DNA from: Ancylobacter sp. TS-1
Lineage (GTDB): Bacteria > Pseudomonadota > Alphaproteobacteria > Rhizobiales > Xanthobacteraceae
DNA length: 64,000 nucleotides
Assembly (NCBI RefSeq): GCF_009223885.1
Contig: NZ_CP045144.1
Location: forward strand, 310,001-374,000
Direction of reading: 5' to 3'
Numbering within the stretch: position 1 is the first letter of the stretch; each line of letters begins with the position of its first letter. Below the pieces are notes generated by a model, which did not search any database, was not told the DNA's origin, and was given only the letters and a program-made list of their open reading frames with translations. The position numbers were made by a program, and so were the translations under genes. Of this stretch, positions 39,101 through 47,250 are shown piece after piece.

Positions 39101-39505
39101 ATGAACCGCTTCGTCATCACCGCCGCCCTGCTTGCGCTGGGCTCCTCCGCCGCGCTCGCGCAGAGCCCGGCCGGCGATCCCGCCAAGGGCGCCAATGTCT
39201 TCAAGAAATGCATGGCCTGCCATGCGGTCGGCGAGGGCGCCAAGAACAAGGTCGGCCCGGAGCTTAACGGCATCATCGGCCGCAAGATGGGCTCCATCGA
39301 AGGCTTCAACTATTCCGACACGCTCAAGGAGCACAACGCCAAGGGCGATGTGTGGACCGCCGAGGTGCTCTCCAAGTATCTGGAGAACCCGAAGGCCTAC
39401 CTGCCGGGCGTGAAGATGGTGTTCGCCGGTCTTCCGAAGGAGACCGACCGCGCCGATCTCGAGGCTTATCTCGGCCAGTTCAACCTCGACGGCACCAAGA
39501 AATAG
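39101..39505 (+). CDS. Class I cytochrome c (c2/c550-like)
   Basis: A 134-residue periplasmic cytochrome. Signal peptide MNRFVITAALLALGSSAALA, haem site CMACH at about residues 37-41, axial Met in GVKMVFAGL, and the typical GRKMGSIEGFNYSD segment. Such cytochromes carry electrons from a methanol dehydrogenase cytochrome to the terminal oxidase. It lies at the head of the methanol/PQQ region with a strong GGAAGGA before the ATG and a hairpin after the stop. Confidence 0.92.
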   Translation: MNRFVITAALLALGSSAALAQSPAGDPAKGANVFKKCMACHAVGEGAKNKVGPELNGIIGRKMGSIEGFNYSDTLKEHNAKGDVWTAEVLSKYLENPKAYLPGVKMVFAGLPKETDRADLEAYLGQFNLDGTKK

Positions 39506-39519
39506 CGTCCTGTCGCGGC

Positions 39520-39541
39520 GGCCCGCCGGTGTCGGCGGGCC
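39520..39541 (+). terminator. Hairpin after the cytochrome c gene
   Basis: GGCCCGCCG (39520-39528) and CGGCGGGCC (39533-39541) make a perfect 9-bp stem with loop GTGT, 14 bases after the stop. The strong stem suggests termination although no T tract follows. Confidence 0.55.
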
Positions 39542-39583
39542 CGCCCTCCCGGCCGGGTCGCCGCGCCCGACGCCTTGTCCGCC

Positions 39584-40537
39584 ATGCCGGTCACACCCCG
39601 ACTGGATCGCCGCCGTTTCCTCGCTCTCGGTGCCGCCCTGACGGCGGGAGCGGGCACGCGCGCTTTCGCCCAGGCGGACGCGGCGCCGCTCGCGCTCGAA
39701 CAGGTGGCGCCGGGCGTTCATGTCTATCGCGCGCCCTATGCGCTGGTCGCTCCCGACAATGACGGGGCGATCGCCAATGCGACGCTGATCGTCGGCGACG
39801 AGGCGGCGGCGGTGATCGACACCGGCAACAGCCGGCTGGCCGGCGCCAGGCTCAAGGCGGCGGTGCGCGCCGTCACCGACCGGCCGCTGCGCTACGTCAT
39901 CAACACCCACATGCACCCCGACCATACGCTCGGCAACGCCGCCTTCGCAGGGGAGGGGACGCGATTCGTCGGCCATCACAAGCTGCCGCGCGCGCTCTCC
40001 CAGCGCGCCGAAACCTATCTCGCGCAGGCGCAGCGCCTTCTCGGCGCGGAGGCCGAGGGAACGGCGATCGTGCTGCCCGACCTTCTCGTCGAGGACCGGC
40101 TCGTTCTCGATCTCGGCGGCCGCCCGCTGGAACTGGTGGCGCACCCGACCGCCCACACCGACAACGACCTGACCGTGTTCGATTCGGCGACCGGCACGCG
40201 GGTGATGGGCGACCTGCTGTTCGTGGGCCATATCCCCACGCTGGACGGCAGCCTGCTGGGCTGGCTCAGGCTGCTCGATTCGCTCGCGGCCCTGCCGACG
40301 ACCCGCGCCGTGCCCGGCCACGGCCCCGCCAGCGTTGCCTGGCCGCAGGCGGCCGAGGCCGAGCGGCGCTATCTGCAGCTGCTGCGCGACGACGTGCGCC
40401 GCATCCTCGCGGAAGGGCGCCCGATGGGCGACGCGCCGGCGCTGGTCGCCACCGCCGAAGGCAAGGAATGGGCACTGTTCGACGAGTTCAACGCGCGCAA
40501 TGCCATTGCCGCCTATCACGAGCTCGAATGGGAATGA
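39584..40537 (+). CDS. PQQ-associated MBL-fold metallo-hydrolase (quinoprotein relay type)
   Basis: A 317-residue metallo-beta-lactamase-fold protein with a twin-arginine-like signal (DRRRFLALGAALTAG). The metal motif is INTHMHPDHTLGN (His-x-His-x-Asp-His), with later ligands in AHPTAHTDNDLTVF and VPGHGP. It resembles the 'quinoprotein relay system zinc metallohydrolase 2' group, which sits beside PQQ-dependent dehydrogenases; its reaction is not established. ATG 39584 was preferred to a TTG nine bases upstream. xoxF follows 371 bases later. Confidence 0.85.
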   Translation: MPVTPRLDRRRFLALGAALTAGAGTRAFAQADAAPLALEQVAPGVHVYRAPYALVAPDNDGAIANATLIVGDEAAAVIDTGNSRLAGARLKAAVRAVTDRPLRYVINTHMHPDHTLGNAAFAGEGTRFVGHHKLPRALSQRAETYLAQAQRLLGAEAEGTAIVLPDLLVEDRLVLDLGGRPLELVAHPTAHTDNDLTVFDSATGTRVMGDLLFVGHIPTLDGSLLGWLRLLDSLAALPTTRAVPGHGPASVAWPQAAEAERRYLQLLRDDVRRILAEGRPMGDAPALVATAEGKEWALFDEFNARNAIAAYHELEWE

Positions 40538-40543
40538 CCATGC

Positions 40544-40561
40544 TGCACTGCAAAAAGTGCA
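40544..40561. promoter_or_regulatory. Inverted repeat after the metallo-hydrolase gene
   Basis: TGCACT (40544-40549) and AGTGCA (40556-40561) with spacer GCAAAA, six bases after the stop and just upstream of the xoxF promoter. It could be a weak terminator or an operator; sequence alone does not decide. Confidence 0.4.
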
Positions 40562-40597
40562 AACTGCCCGACTGAGGTAAAACCAAGTAATCCCGTC

Positions 40598-40606
40598 TGG
40601 TATAAT
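40598..40606 (+). promoter_or_regulatory. Extended -10 promoter upstream of xoxF
   Basis: TGGTATAAT: a perfect TATAAT at 40601-40606 with the TGn extension. No good -35 is seen at the right distance, which is usual for extended -10 promoters. Transcription should start near 40613, giving a leader of about 295 bases before the xoxF ATG. Confidence 0.65.
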
Positions 40607-40613
40607 GTATTTT

Positions 40614-40634
40614 ATTTCGCTCTTGCAGCGAAAT
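40614..40634. promoter_or_regulatory. Palindrome at the predicted xoxF transcription start
   Basis: ATTTCGCT (40614-40621) and AGCGAAAT (40627-40634), perfect 8-bp arms around CTTGC. It begins eight bases after the -10 element, exactly where a repressor would block initiation; alternatively it is the first hairpin of the leader RNA. Confidence 0.6.
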
Positions 40635-40641
40635 CATAATA

Positions 40642-40805
40642 GGTTCGTGTTCTCTAAGAGTTCTTATTGCGAACCCCTGCAATTCGGATTAGCCTCTTAG
40701 TGTCTTCGGCTTCAACGGCGCTCGGGAAGAAGTTCCCGATCCGGTTCGTAGGCCAGCTTGGGGCGGGATGCCCCCGTGAGATCCGGCTGCCTCTCCCCCA
40801 GCCGG
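40642..40805 (+). promoter_or_regulatory. Structured 5' leader of xoxF
   Basis: Four further inverted repeats follow one another in the untranslated leader: GGTTCG/CGAACC (40642-40647, 40670-40675), CGGGAA/TTCCCG (40723-40728, 40733-40738), GGGGC/GCCCC (40760-40764, 40770-40774) and CCGGCTG/CAGCCGG (40783-40789, 40799-40805). No coding frame explains this density. It may be a regulatory RNA element or a series of protein sites; I do not recognise a known riboswitch class. Confidence 0.5.
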
Positions 40806-40908
40806 TCGTGACACGCTGCCGAGGACAAAAAGGTCAGAACGGCAAACAAGCCGCGACGGGTCGATCAGCATGATCGGTCCCGGAGGATCGTTCAGGAGGA
40901 GAAGAGGC

Positions 40909-42714
40909 ATGCGCAAGATACTTGCGGCGGCAACGATGGTTGCTGCGGTGGCCTACGCTTGGCCGGCAGCGGCCAATGATGGGCTGACGAAGATCATCAA
41001 AGATCCCAAGCAATGGGGCATCCAGACCGGCGATTACGCCAACACCCGTTATTCCAAGCTCGACCAGATCAATGCCGGGAACGTCGGCAAGCTCCAGGTG
41101 GCCTGGACCTTCTCGACCGGCGTGCTGCGTGGCCATGAGGGCGGTCCGCTCGTCATCGGCGACGTGATGTACGTGCACACGCCCTTCCCGAACATCGTCT
41201 ATGCCCTCGACCTGAACGACGATGGCCGGATCATCTGGAAGTACGAGCCCAAGCAGGACCCGAACGTCATCCCGGTGATGTGCTGCGATACGGTCAATCG
41301 CGGCCTTGCCTATGCCGACGGCACGATCTTCCTGCATCAGGCCGACACCACCCTCGTCGCGCTCGACGCCAAGACCGGCGCCAAGAAGTGGTCGATGGTC
41401 AACGGCGACCCGAAGAAGGGCGAGACCAACACCGCCACCGTCATGCCGGTGAAGGACAAGGTCATCGTCGGTATCTCGGGCGGCGAGTTCGGCGTGCGCT
41501 GCCACGTCACCGCTTACGACATCAAGACCGGCAAGCAGGTGTGGCGCGGCTACTCGATGGGCCCGGACAGCGAGATCCTCGTCGATCCGGAGAAGACCAC
41601 CGAGCTCGGCAAGCCGGTCGGCAAGGACTCCTCGCTGAAGACCTGGGAAGGCGATCAGTGGAAGATCGGCGGCGGCTGCACCTGGGGCTGGTACTCCTAC
41701 GATCCCGAGACCAACCTCGTCTATTACGGCTCGGGCAACCCCTCGACCTGGAACCCGGCCCAGCGCCCCGGCGACAACAAGTGGTCGATGACCGTGTGGG
41801 CGCGTGACGCCGACACCGGCGTCGCCAAGTGGGTCTACCAGATGACCCCCCATGACGAGTGGGACTTCGACGGCGTGAACGAGATGATCCTCACGGATCA
41901 GCAGTTCAACGGCCAGCCCCGCAAGCTGCTCACCCACTTCGACCGTAACGGCTTCGGCTACACGCTCGATCGCGTCAGCGGCGAACTGCTCGTCGCCGAG
42001 AAGTTCGACCCGGCCGTGAACTGGGCCACCAAGGTCGACATGGACCGCAACAGCAAGACCTTCGGTCGTCCGATGGTGGTGTCCAAGTACTCGACCCAGG
42101 CGCAGGGCGAGGACGTGAACACCAAGGGCATCTGCCCGGCGGCTCTGGGCACCAAGGACCAGCAGCCGGCGGCCTTCTCGCCCAAGACCAACCTGTTCTA
42201 CGTGCCCACCAACCACGTCTGCATGGACTACGAGCCGTTCCGCGTCAGCTACACCGCGGGCCAGCCCTATGTCGGTGCGACCCTCTCGATGTTCCCGGCC
42301 CCGAACAGCCATGGCGGCATGGGCAACTTCATCGCGTGGGACAACACCAAGGGCAAGATCGTCTGGTCGCTCCCCGAGCCCTTCTCGGTGTGGTCGGGCG
42401 CTCTGGCCACTGCCGGCGACGTGGTGTTCTACGGCACCCTCGAAGGCTACCTGAAGGCGGTCGACGCCAAGACGGGCAAGGAACTCTACAAGTTCAAGAC
42501 CCCGTCGGGCATCATCGGCAACGTCACCACCTATGAGCACAAGGGCAAGCAGCACATCGCCATCCTGTCGGGTGTCGGTGGCTGGGCGGGCATCGGCCTT
42601 GCGGCCGGCCTGACCGACCCGAACGCCGGCCTCGGCGCGGTGGGCGGCTATGCGGCCCTGTCGAACTACACCAACCTCGGTGGTCAGCTCACAGTGTTCA
42701 CTCTGCCGAACTGA
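40909..42714 (+). CDS. xoxF: XoxF-type lanthanide-dependent methanol dehydrogenase
   Basis: A 601-residue periplasmic PQQ enzyme oxidising methanol. Signal peptide [20 protein letters not shown]. The eight-bladed propeller includes the adjacent-cysteine disulfide Cys125-Cys126 (VMCCDTVN) that stacks on PQQ. The decisive motif is [11 protein letters not shown]: catalytic Asp319 and a second Asp321 two residues on. XoxF enzymes have this extra Asp as lanthanide ligand; calcium MxaF enzymes have Ala there. The ATG at 40909 is preceded by AGGAGGAGAAGAGG, an unusually strong site. It is followed by two hairpins, then xoxG and xoxJ. No mxaF is present in this window. Confidence 0.96.
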   Translation: MRKILAAATMVAAVAYAWPAAANDGLTKIIKDPKQWGIQTGDYANTRYSKLDQINAGNVGKLQVAWTFSTGVLRGHEGGPLVIGDVMYVHTPFPNIVYALDLNDDGRIIWKYEPKQDPNVIPVMCCDTVNRGLAYADGTIFLHQADTTLVALDAKTGAKKWSMVNGDPKKGETNTATVMPVKDKVIVGISGGEFGVRCHVTAYDIKTGKQVWRGYSMGPDSEILVDPEKTTELGKPVGKDSSLKTWEGDQWKIGGGCTWGWYSYDPETNLVYYGSGNPSTWNPAQRPGDNKWSMTVWARDADTGVAKWVYQMTPHDEWDFDGVNEMILTDQQFNGQPRKLLTHFDRNGFGYTLDRVSGELLVAEKFDPAVNWATKVDMDRNSKTFGRPMVVSKYSTQAQGEDVNTKGICPAALGTKDQQPAAFSPKTNLFYVPTNHVCMDYEPFRVSYTAGQPYVGATLSMFPAPNSHGGMGNFIAWDNTKGKIVWSLPEPFSVWSGALATAGDVVFYGTLEGYLKAVDAKTGKELYKFKTPSGIIGNVTTYEHKGKQHIAILSGVGGWAGIGLAAGLTDPNAGLGAVGGYAALSNYTNLGGQLTVFTLPN

Positions 42715-42720
42715 GAACGG

Positions 42721-42751
42721 ATGGCGGGCGTCCCGCTCGGGAGCCCGCCAT
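42721..42751 (+). terminator. Hairpin 1 between xoxF and xoxG
   Basis: ATGGCGGGC (42721-42729) and GCCCGCCAT (42743-42751) form a perfect 9-bp stem whose loop itself holds TCCCG-CT-CGGGA, giving a nearly continuous hairpin; TTT follows. It starts seven bases after the xoxF stop and probably ends most xoxF transcripts or protects their 3' end. Confidence 0.75.
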
Positions 42752-42769
42752 TTCGACAACGTAGCGGAA

Positions 42770-42807
42770 GGGGCCTGGCCGCCGGGAAAACCGGTGAGCC
42801 AGGCCCC
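42770..42807 (+). terminator. Hairpin 2 between xoxF and xoxG
   Basis: GGGGCCTGGC (42770-42779) and GCCAGGCCCC (42798-42807): a perfect 10-bp stem, with CCGG-GAAAA-CCGG inside the loop. It lies 18 bases after hairpin 1, so the two act in tandem, probably setting a high xoxF to xoxG mRNA ratio. Confidence 0.72.
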
Positions 42808-42931
42808 ACCGTCTCCGGCACTCGCGCCTTATGAGAATCTTAGAACAATTCCGAAACGGGAGCGTGCGGGCGGTTGGCCTGCCCCCTGCGGCGGACACGG
42901 CCCCCTCGAGGCCCCCTGAGGAGACTGCTTC

Positions 42932-43525
42932 ATGATGAATTCCGTTCGCGGATGGCTTGTTTCCGGCATCCTGCCGGCGTCCGCCGGCGTGTCGGCTGTT
43001 GTGCTGGCGGCGGCGCTGGTCCTGCCCGTCCCCGCCCGGGCCCAGGACGCGGCTGCGCCCGCAGCGACGGCGGCCGCCCCGGTCGCCAAGGAGAAGGACG
43101 AACTCGGCAAGTACACGCTGCCGGATGGCGATCCGATCTACAACATCGGGACCGACGGTACCCTCGACTGGTACACCTATTCCGGCTACCGCCGCTATCA
43201 CGCCGAATGCCATGTCTGCCACGGCCCGGACGGCATGGGCTCGTCCTATGCGCCGGCGCTGGCGAACTCGCTCAAGACCATGACCTATGCGCAGTTCATG
43301 GAAATCGTCGTCAACGGCAAGCAGAACGTCGGCGTCGGCACGGCCGATCAGGTGATGCCCGCCTTCGGCGAGAACAAGAACGTCATGTGCTACCTCGACG
43401 ACCTCTATGTCTACCTCAAGGCCCGCGCCGACGGCGCTCTGGGACGCGAGCGGCCGAGCAAGCGCGAAGACAAGACGAAGGCGTACACAGCCAATGAGAA
43501 CCAGTGCTTCGGACGGCCGAGCTGA
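42932..43525 (+). CDS. xoxG: XoxG: cytochrome c electron acceptor of methanol dehydrogenase
   Basis: A 197-residue periplasmic monohaem cytochrome of the methanol-metabolism (cL-like) type. Signal peptide to about residue 38, acidic/alanine linker, then GTLDWYTYSGYRRYHAECHVCHGPDGMGSSYAP with haem site CHVCH, axial Met in DQVMPAFGENKNVMCYLDD. It takes electrons from XoxF. ATG at 42932 follows GAGGAG. Its stop overlaps the start of xoxJ by 32 bases. Confidence 0.92.
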   Translation: MMNSVRGWLVSGILPASAGVSAVVLAAALVLPVPARAQDAAAPAATAAAPVAKEKDELGKYTLPDGDPIYNIGTDGTLDWYTYSGYRRYHAECHVCHGPDGMGSSYAPALANSLKTMTYAQFMEIVVNGKQNVGVGTADQVMPAFGENKNVMCYLDDLYVYLKARADGALGRERPSKREDKTKAYTANENQCFGRPS

Positions 43526-44429
43526 CCGCGCGCCGGGCGTGAAGCCCGCGCGGGTGTCCAACGGCAGCGCCCGCCATGCGGCGGGCCGGCGGGGAGGCGG
43601 CGCGACGGCGGCGCTCCTCGCCCTTCTCGTGGCCGCCGCGCTGCCGGGCGCCGTTCCGGCAGCGGCGCAGGTGGCCGATCTCGTCGACCGCTCGACGCTG
43701 CGCGTCTGCGCCGACCCGGCCAACATGCCCTTCACCGACGAGCAGGGCGAAGGCTTCGAGAACAAGATCGCCGAGCTGATGGCCGAGAAGATGGGCCTGC
43801 CGCTCGACTACACCTGGTTCCCGCAGGCGACCGGCTTCTACCGGATGACCCTGGGCGCCAAGCGCTGCGACGTGGTGATGGGCTATGTCGCCGGCGGCGA
43901 CCCTGTGCTCAACACCAATGCCTATTACCGTTCGGCGTGGGTGCTGGTCACCAAGAAGAGCGGCGACCTCGCCGATGTCGATACGCTGGAGGATCCACGC
44001 CTCAAGGGGCGCCGGATCGGCGTCGTGGCCGGCTCGCCGCCGGGCGACCTGCTCACCCGCAACGGGCTCATGCCGCTGGCCAAGCCCTATGCGATGATGG
44101 TCGACCGACGCTACGAGAACCCCGCCGAGACGATGATCGCCGACATCGATTCCGGCGAGATCGACGCCGGCATTCTCTGGGGCCCGATCGGCGGCTACTA
44201 CGCCGGCAAGTCGCCGGTGGAACTGGCCGTCACGCCGTTGGTGAAGGAGAAGGGCGACCCCTCGCTCGTCTACCGCATCACCTTCGGAATCCGGCCGGGC
44301 GAGCTGAACTGGAAGCACCAGCTCAACGCCTTCATCAAGGAGGAGCAGGGCGCCATCAACCGCATCCTGCTCGACTATGGCGTGCCGCTGCTCGACGGCC
44401 AGGACCGGCCGATCGAACAGGCGCCTTGA
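43494..44429 (+). CDS. xoxJ: XoxJ: periplasmic binding-protein-like partner of methanol dehydrogenase
   Basis: A 311-residue protein of the bacterial extracellular solute-binding fold. After an export signal (ATAALLALLVAAALPGAVPA) comes STLRVCADPANMPFTDEQGEGFENKIAELMA, typical of MoxJ/XoxJ proteins. It has no permease beside it. Known XoxJ proteins bind XoxF and are thought to help its maturation or cofactor loading. The ATG at 43494 overlaps xoxG; a GTG at 43554 is an alternative start. Cys residues in RVCADP and GAKRCDVVMG are conserved-looking. Confidence 0.88.
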   Translation: MRTSASDGRADRAPGVKPARVSNGSARHAAGRRGGGATAALLALLVAAALPGAVPAAAQVADLVDRSTLRVCADPANMPFTDEQGEGFENKIAELMAEKMGLPLDYTWFPQATGFYRMTLGAKRCDVVMGYVAGGDPVLNTNAYYRSAWVLVTKKSGDLADVDTLEDPRLKGRRIGVVAGSPPGDLLTRNGLMPLAKPYAMMVDRRYENPAETMIADIDSGEIDAGILWGPIGGYYAGKSPVELAVTPLVKEKGDPSLVYRITFGIRPGELNWKHQLNAFIKEEQGAINRILLDYGVPLLDGQDRPIEQAP

Positions 44430-44447
44430 GCGAACGGGGAGGCGGCG

Positions 44448-45035
44448 ATGAGCAAACGGCCCGAACCGTCGCTCAGCCGCCTCGCCTGGCTCGGCATGGC
44501 GGGGCTCGCCGCCGTCCTGTTCGCCTTCGCGCCGACGTCGGGCCGGGGCGAGGCGGCGGTGCCGGAGCCCGACGGCTACCGCATGGACAGTTTTCGCGCA
44601 CCCACTCCGGCGACGCTGCGCGGGGTGCGGGTGATCGACACCGGCGAGGCCGAGCGGCTGTGGCGCGAGAAGGCGGCGCTGTTCGTCGACGTGATGCCGC
44701 GCGACGTGAAGCCGGCAAATCTCCCTGCCGGCACCATCTGGCGCGACAAGCCGCGCGACCATCTGCCCGGCAGCGTGTGGCTCGCCAATGTCGGCTATGG
44801 CGCGCTCAGCCCGGAGATGAACGCCTATTTCCGCGACCGGCTCGGCGCCCTCACCGAAGGGCGGCGCGACGCGGCGCTGGTCTTCTACTGCCTGACGGAT
44901 TGCTGGATGAGCTGGAACGCCGCGCGCCGCGCGCAGGGCGAGTACGGCTATACCAATGTGATCTGGTATCCCGCCGGCAGCGACGGCTGGGCGAAGGCCG
45001 GCCTGCCGCTGGAAAAGGCGACGCCGCTGGAATAG
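44448..45035 (+). CDS. PQQ-dependent catabolism-associated CXXCW protein (rhodanese-like)
   Basis: A 195-residue exported protein with an N-terminal signal anchor (LAWLGMAGLAAVLFAFAP) and a rhodanese-like domain: LFVDVMPRDVKPANLP early and the active-site loop VFYCLTDCWMSWNAARR, giving the CxxxCW motif that names the family. It recurs beside xoxFGJ-type operons; the reaction is unknown, perhaps sulfur or disulfide handling during dehydrogenase assembly. It begins 18 bases after the xoxJ stop. Confidence 0.88.
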   Translation: MSKRPEPSLSRLAWLGMAGLAAVLFAFAPTSGRGEAAVPEPDGYRMDSFRAPTPATLRGVRVIDTGEAERLWREKAALFVDVMPRDVKPANLPAGTIWRDKPRDHLPGSVWLANVGYGALSPEMNAYFRDRLGALTEGRRDAALVFYCLTDCWMSWNAARRAQGEYGYTNVIWYPAGSDGWAKAGLPLEKATPLE

Positions 45036-45099
45036 GCGGCCCGCCCCTCCCGATGGTCCGCGCCCGCGCCCCACACCGCTAAACGTGTATGCTCCCGGC

Positions 45100-45690
45100 A
45101 TGAACGGGCGTCTGCTATCGTTGAGGAACTGGCTGGCCGGCCACTGGGTGGCGGGGGCCGGCTTCATGGCTGCGGCGCTGCTCGCGGCGACGCCGCTGCT
45201 GGCCGCGCTGGCCCCGCTGCCGCTGCTGCTGCTCTTCCTGCACAGCCCCGGCTACATGATCCATCAGGTCGAGGAACATACCGGCGACCGCTTCCGCCGC
45301 TTCGCCAATGCGCGGGTGTTCGGCGGGCGGGAGGGGCTCTCCACCCCGGCCGTGCTGGTGATCAATGTCGGCGCGGTGTGGCTGATCAATCTCGCCGCGC
45401 TCTACGCGGCGCTGGCATGGGGCGCCGGCTATGGCCTCGTCGCGCCCTACGCCATGCTGGTCAACGCGCTCACCCATCTGGGCGCGCGCGTCCGGCTCGG
45501 GGTCTACAATCCGGGGCTGGCGACGGCGGTGGCGCTCTTCCTGCCGCTCAGCCTCGCGACCCTGATCGTGATCGGCATGGAGCCGGAGGTCGGCTGGCGT
45601 TTCCACGCCGCAGGGCTCGCCGGCGCGGTGCTGCTGCACCTCGCCATCGTGGCCCATGTGGCCCTGCGCCTGCGGCGACTGGCCGGCTAG
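45100..45690 (+). CDS. HXXEE domain membrane protein
   Basis: A 196-residue inner-membrane protein with about five hydrophobic helices. The HXXEE motif is in GYMIHQVEEHTGDRF, after helix 1; a second His/Asn cluster (MLVNALTHLGARV) lies later, suggesting a metal centre in the membrane. ATG 45100 was chosen over a GTG at 45085. It closes the plus-strand xox gene set and is convergent with the ABC operon, seven bases apart. Function is unknown. Confidence 0.8.
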   Translation: MNGRLLSLRNWLAGHWVAGAGFMAAALLAATPLLAALAPLPLLLLFLHSPGYMIHQVEEHTGDRFRRFANARVFGGREGLSTPAVLVINVGAVWLINLAALYAALAWGAGYGLVAPYAMLVNALTHLGARVRLGVYNPGLATAVALFLPLSLATLIVIGMEPEVGWRFHAAGLAGAVLLHLAIVAHVALRLRRLAG

Positions 45691-45696
45691 GCCGGT

Positions 45697-46347
45697 TCAC
45701 TCCATCACGTTCTGGATCGTCCGTGCCAGCGAGAAGGCGCGCTGCTCCAGCAGCACCGGGCTCTCGCACACCGCCGTCACCGCCTGGTTGCGCGCGTCGT
45801 AGATCCGGGTGTCCCACAGCAGCTGCTGTTCCATCTCCGTGGCCTTGGCCTTGTCCTCATCGTTCTGCGCGGCCTTCTTGGCCTTGGCGAGGGCGAGGCT
45901 CTCCTCCTTGATCCGCTTCGACAGCTCGATCTGGTGCTGCGAGTAGCGCTCGATGCCGTTCATGATGCGGCTGCGCCGGGCGTTGATCTGGTCGAACACG
46001 CCGGCGAACAGCAGGGTCAGGCGCGGCTTGCGCTCGGCGCCGGCCTTCTGCGCGAAGGCTTCCACCTGCTGCGTCGCGTCCTCGATCGGCGTGCGCTGGG
46101 CCACCAGCACCGGCACCAGCGCGGCGACGTCGCGGTCGTCCTGCCAGTTCAGGTTCTCGATGGCGGGGCCCGACCACATCTGGCCGGCCGCGAGCACCGG
46201 CACCTTTCGCTGGATGCACGGCCACAGGCCGCCCGCCGGGGCGGCCGCCAGCGCCGGGGCGCAGGACAGCAGCAGCAGGGGCACGGCGATGCGGAGGGTT
46301 CGGAACGACGTCGCGGGCGAGGTCGCGGGAGCGGTGGTGCTGGGCAT
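45697..46347 (-). CDS. Exported protein, last gene of a lut-like operon
   Basis: A 216-residue periplasmic protein. Signal peptide FRTLRIAVPLLLLSCAPALA, then a mostly helical chain with coiled-coil character (ELSKRIKEESLALAKAKKAAQNDEDKAKATEMEQ). Two cysteines (LWPCIQRK and AVCESP) could pair. GAGGAAGAG precedes the ATG. I do not know its biochemistry. Its place, downstream of an ABC permease linked to PQQ enzymes, matches the exported-protein gene at the end of the lanthanide-transport (lut) clusters. Confidence 0.75.
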   Translation of the reverse strand: MPSTTAPATSPATSFRTLRIAVPLLLLSCAPALAAAPAGGLWPCIQRKVPVLAAGQMWSGPAIENLNWQDDRDVAALVPVLVAQRTPIEDATQQVEAFAQKAGAERKPRLTLLFAGVFDQINARRSRIMNGIERYSQHQIELSKRIKEESLALAKAKKAAQNDEDKAKATEMEQQLLWDTRIYDARNQAVTAVCESPVLLEQRAFSLARTIQNVME

Positions 46348-46410
46348 GGGCTCTTCCTCGGGTCTTCGTTCGGGCGCTCTGCGGCGCTCTTTGGTGTCTG
46401 GCCGGTTCGT

Positions 46411-47250
46411 CTATTTGGCGTTCTCCGGCCCGCCGCGGCGGGCCATCACTCCGGCGGAAGGATCATACGCCAGGATCGAGGCGCCGAGGAACACCAGCGC
46501 GCAGCCCGCGACCACGAGCGCCGAGAAGGGCTCGAACTGGCCGTAGAGCGCGAAGCGGATCACCTCGACCGCATAGGTGAAGGGGTTCAGCGTGCAGATC
46601 CACCACAGCGCCAGGCTGCTCTCCTGCACCCGCCAGAGCGGGTAGAGCGCGGAGGAGGCGAAGAACATGGGGAAGATGACGAAGTTCATCACGCTGGCGA
46701 AGTTCTCCATCTGCCGGAACAGCGAGGACATCAGCAGCCCCATGGCGCCCAGCATCAGCCCGGTGAGCATCAGGGCGGGCAGCACGGTGAAATAGCCGAT
46801 GGGCGGCAGTTCCACCTCCCAGAACCAGGCGACGGCGAGGAAGGCGTAGACCTGCAATAGCGACACGCAGATGCCGGCCGTCAGCTTGGAGACCAGCAGG
46901 AACCAGCGCGGATAGGGACTCACCAGCAGGATGCGCATCGCCCCGACCTCGCGGTCATAGACCATGGAGAGCGAGGATTGCAGCCCGTTGAAAAGCTGGA
47001 TCATCGCCACCAGCCCGGGCGTCACATAGACCTCGTAGAGGACATAGGTGTCATAGGGCGGGATGATGGAAACGCCGAGCACCGAGCGGAAGCCGGCGGC
47101 GAAGATGAACAGCCATACCAGCGGGCGCACCAGCGCCGAGAGAAAGCGGCCGCGCTGGTTGAGGAAGCGCAGCCCTTCGCGCCAGCAGATGCCGACGAGC
47201 ACGACAAGATAGCCTGACAGCGGCAGGCGGAAACGGCCGGGCACGCTCAT
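46411..47250 (-). CDS. ABC-2 type transporter permease of PQQ/lanthanide-linked system
   Basis: A 279-residue inner-membrane protein with six hydrophobic segments of the ABC-2 layout (YLVVLVGICWREGLRFLNQRG start; AGICVSLLQVYAFLAVAWFW; MFFASSALYPLWRVQESS). It overlaps the ATPase gene by four bases, so both form one transporter. It matches the permease group found in PQQ-dependent alcohol dehydrogenase systems (PedC-like/LutF-like). ABC-2 folds usually export; direction and cargo here are unproven. Confidence 0.86.
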   Translation of the reverse strand: MSVPGRFRLPLSGYLVVLVGICWREGLRFLNQRGRFLSALVRPLVWLFIFAAGFRSVLGVSIIPPYDTYVLYEVYVTPGLVAMIQLFNGLQSSLSMVYDREVGAMRILLVSPYPRWFLLVSKLTAGICVSLLQVYAFLAVAWFWEVELPPIGYFTVLPALMLTGLMLGAMGLLMSSLFRQMENFASVMNFVIFPMFFASSALYPLWRVQESSLALWWICTLNPFTYAVEVIRFALYGQFEPFSALVVAGCALVFLGASILAYDPSAGVMARRGGPENAK

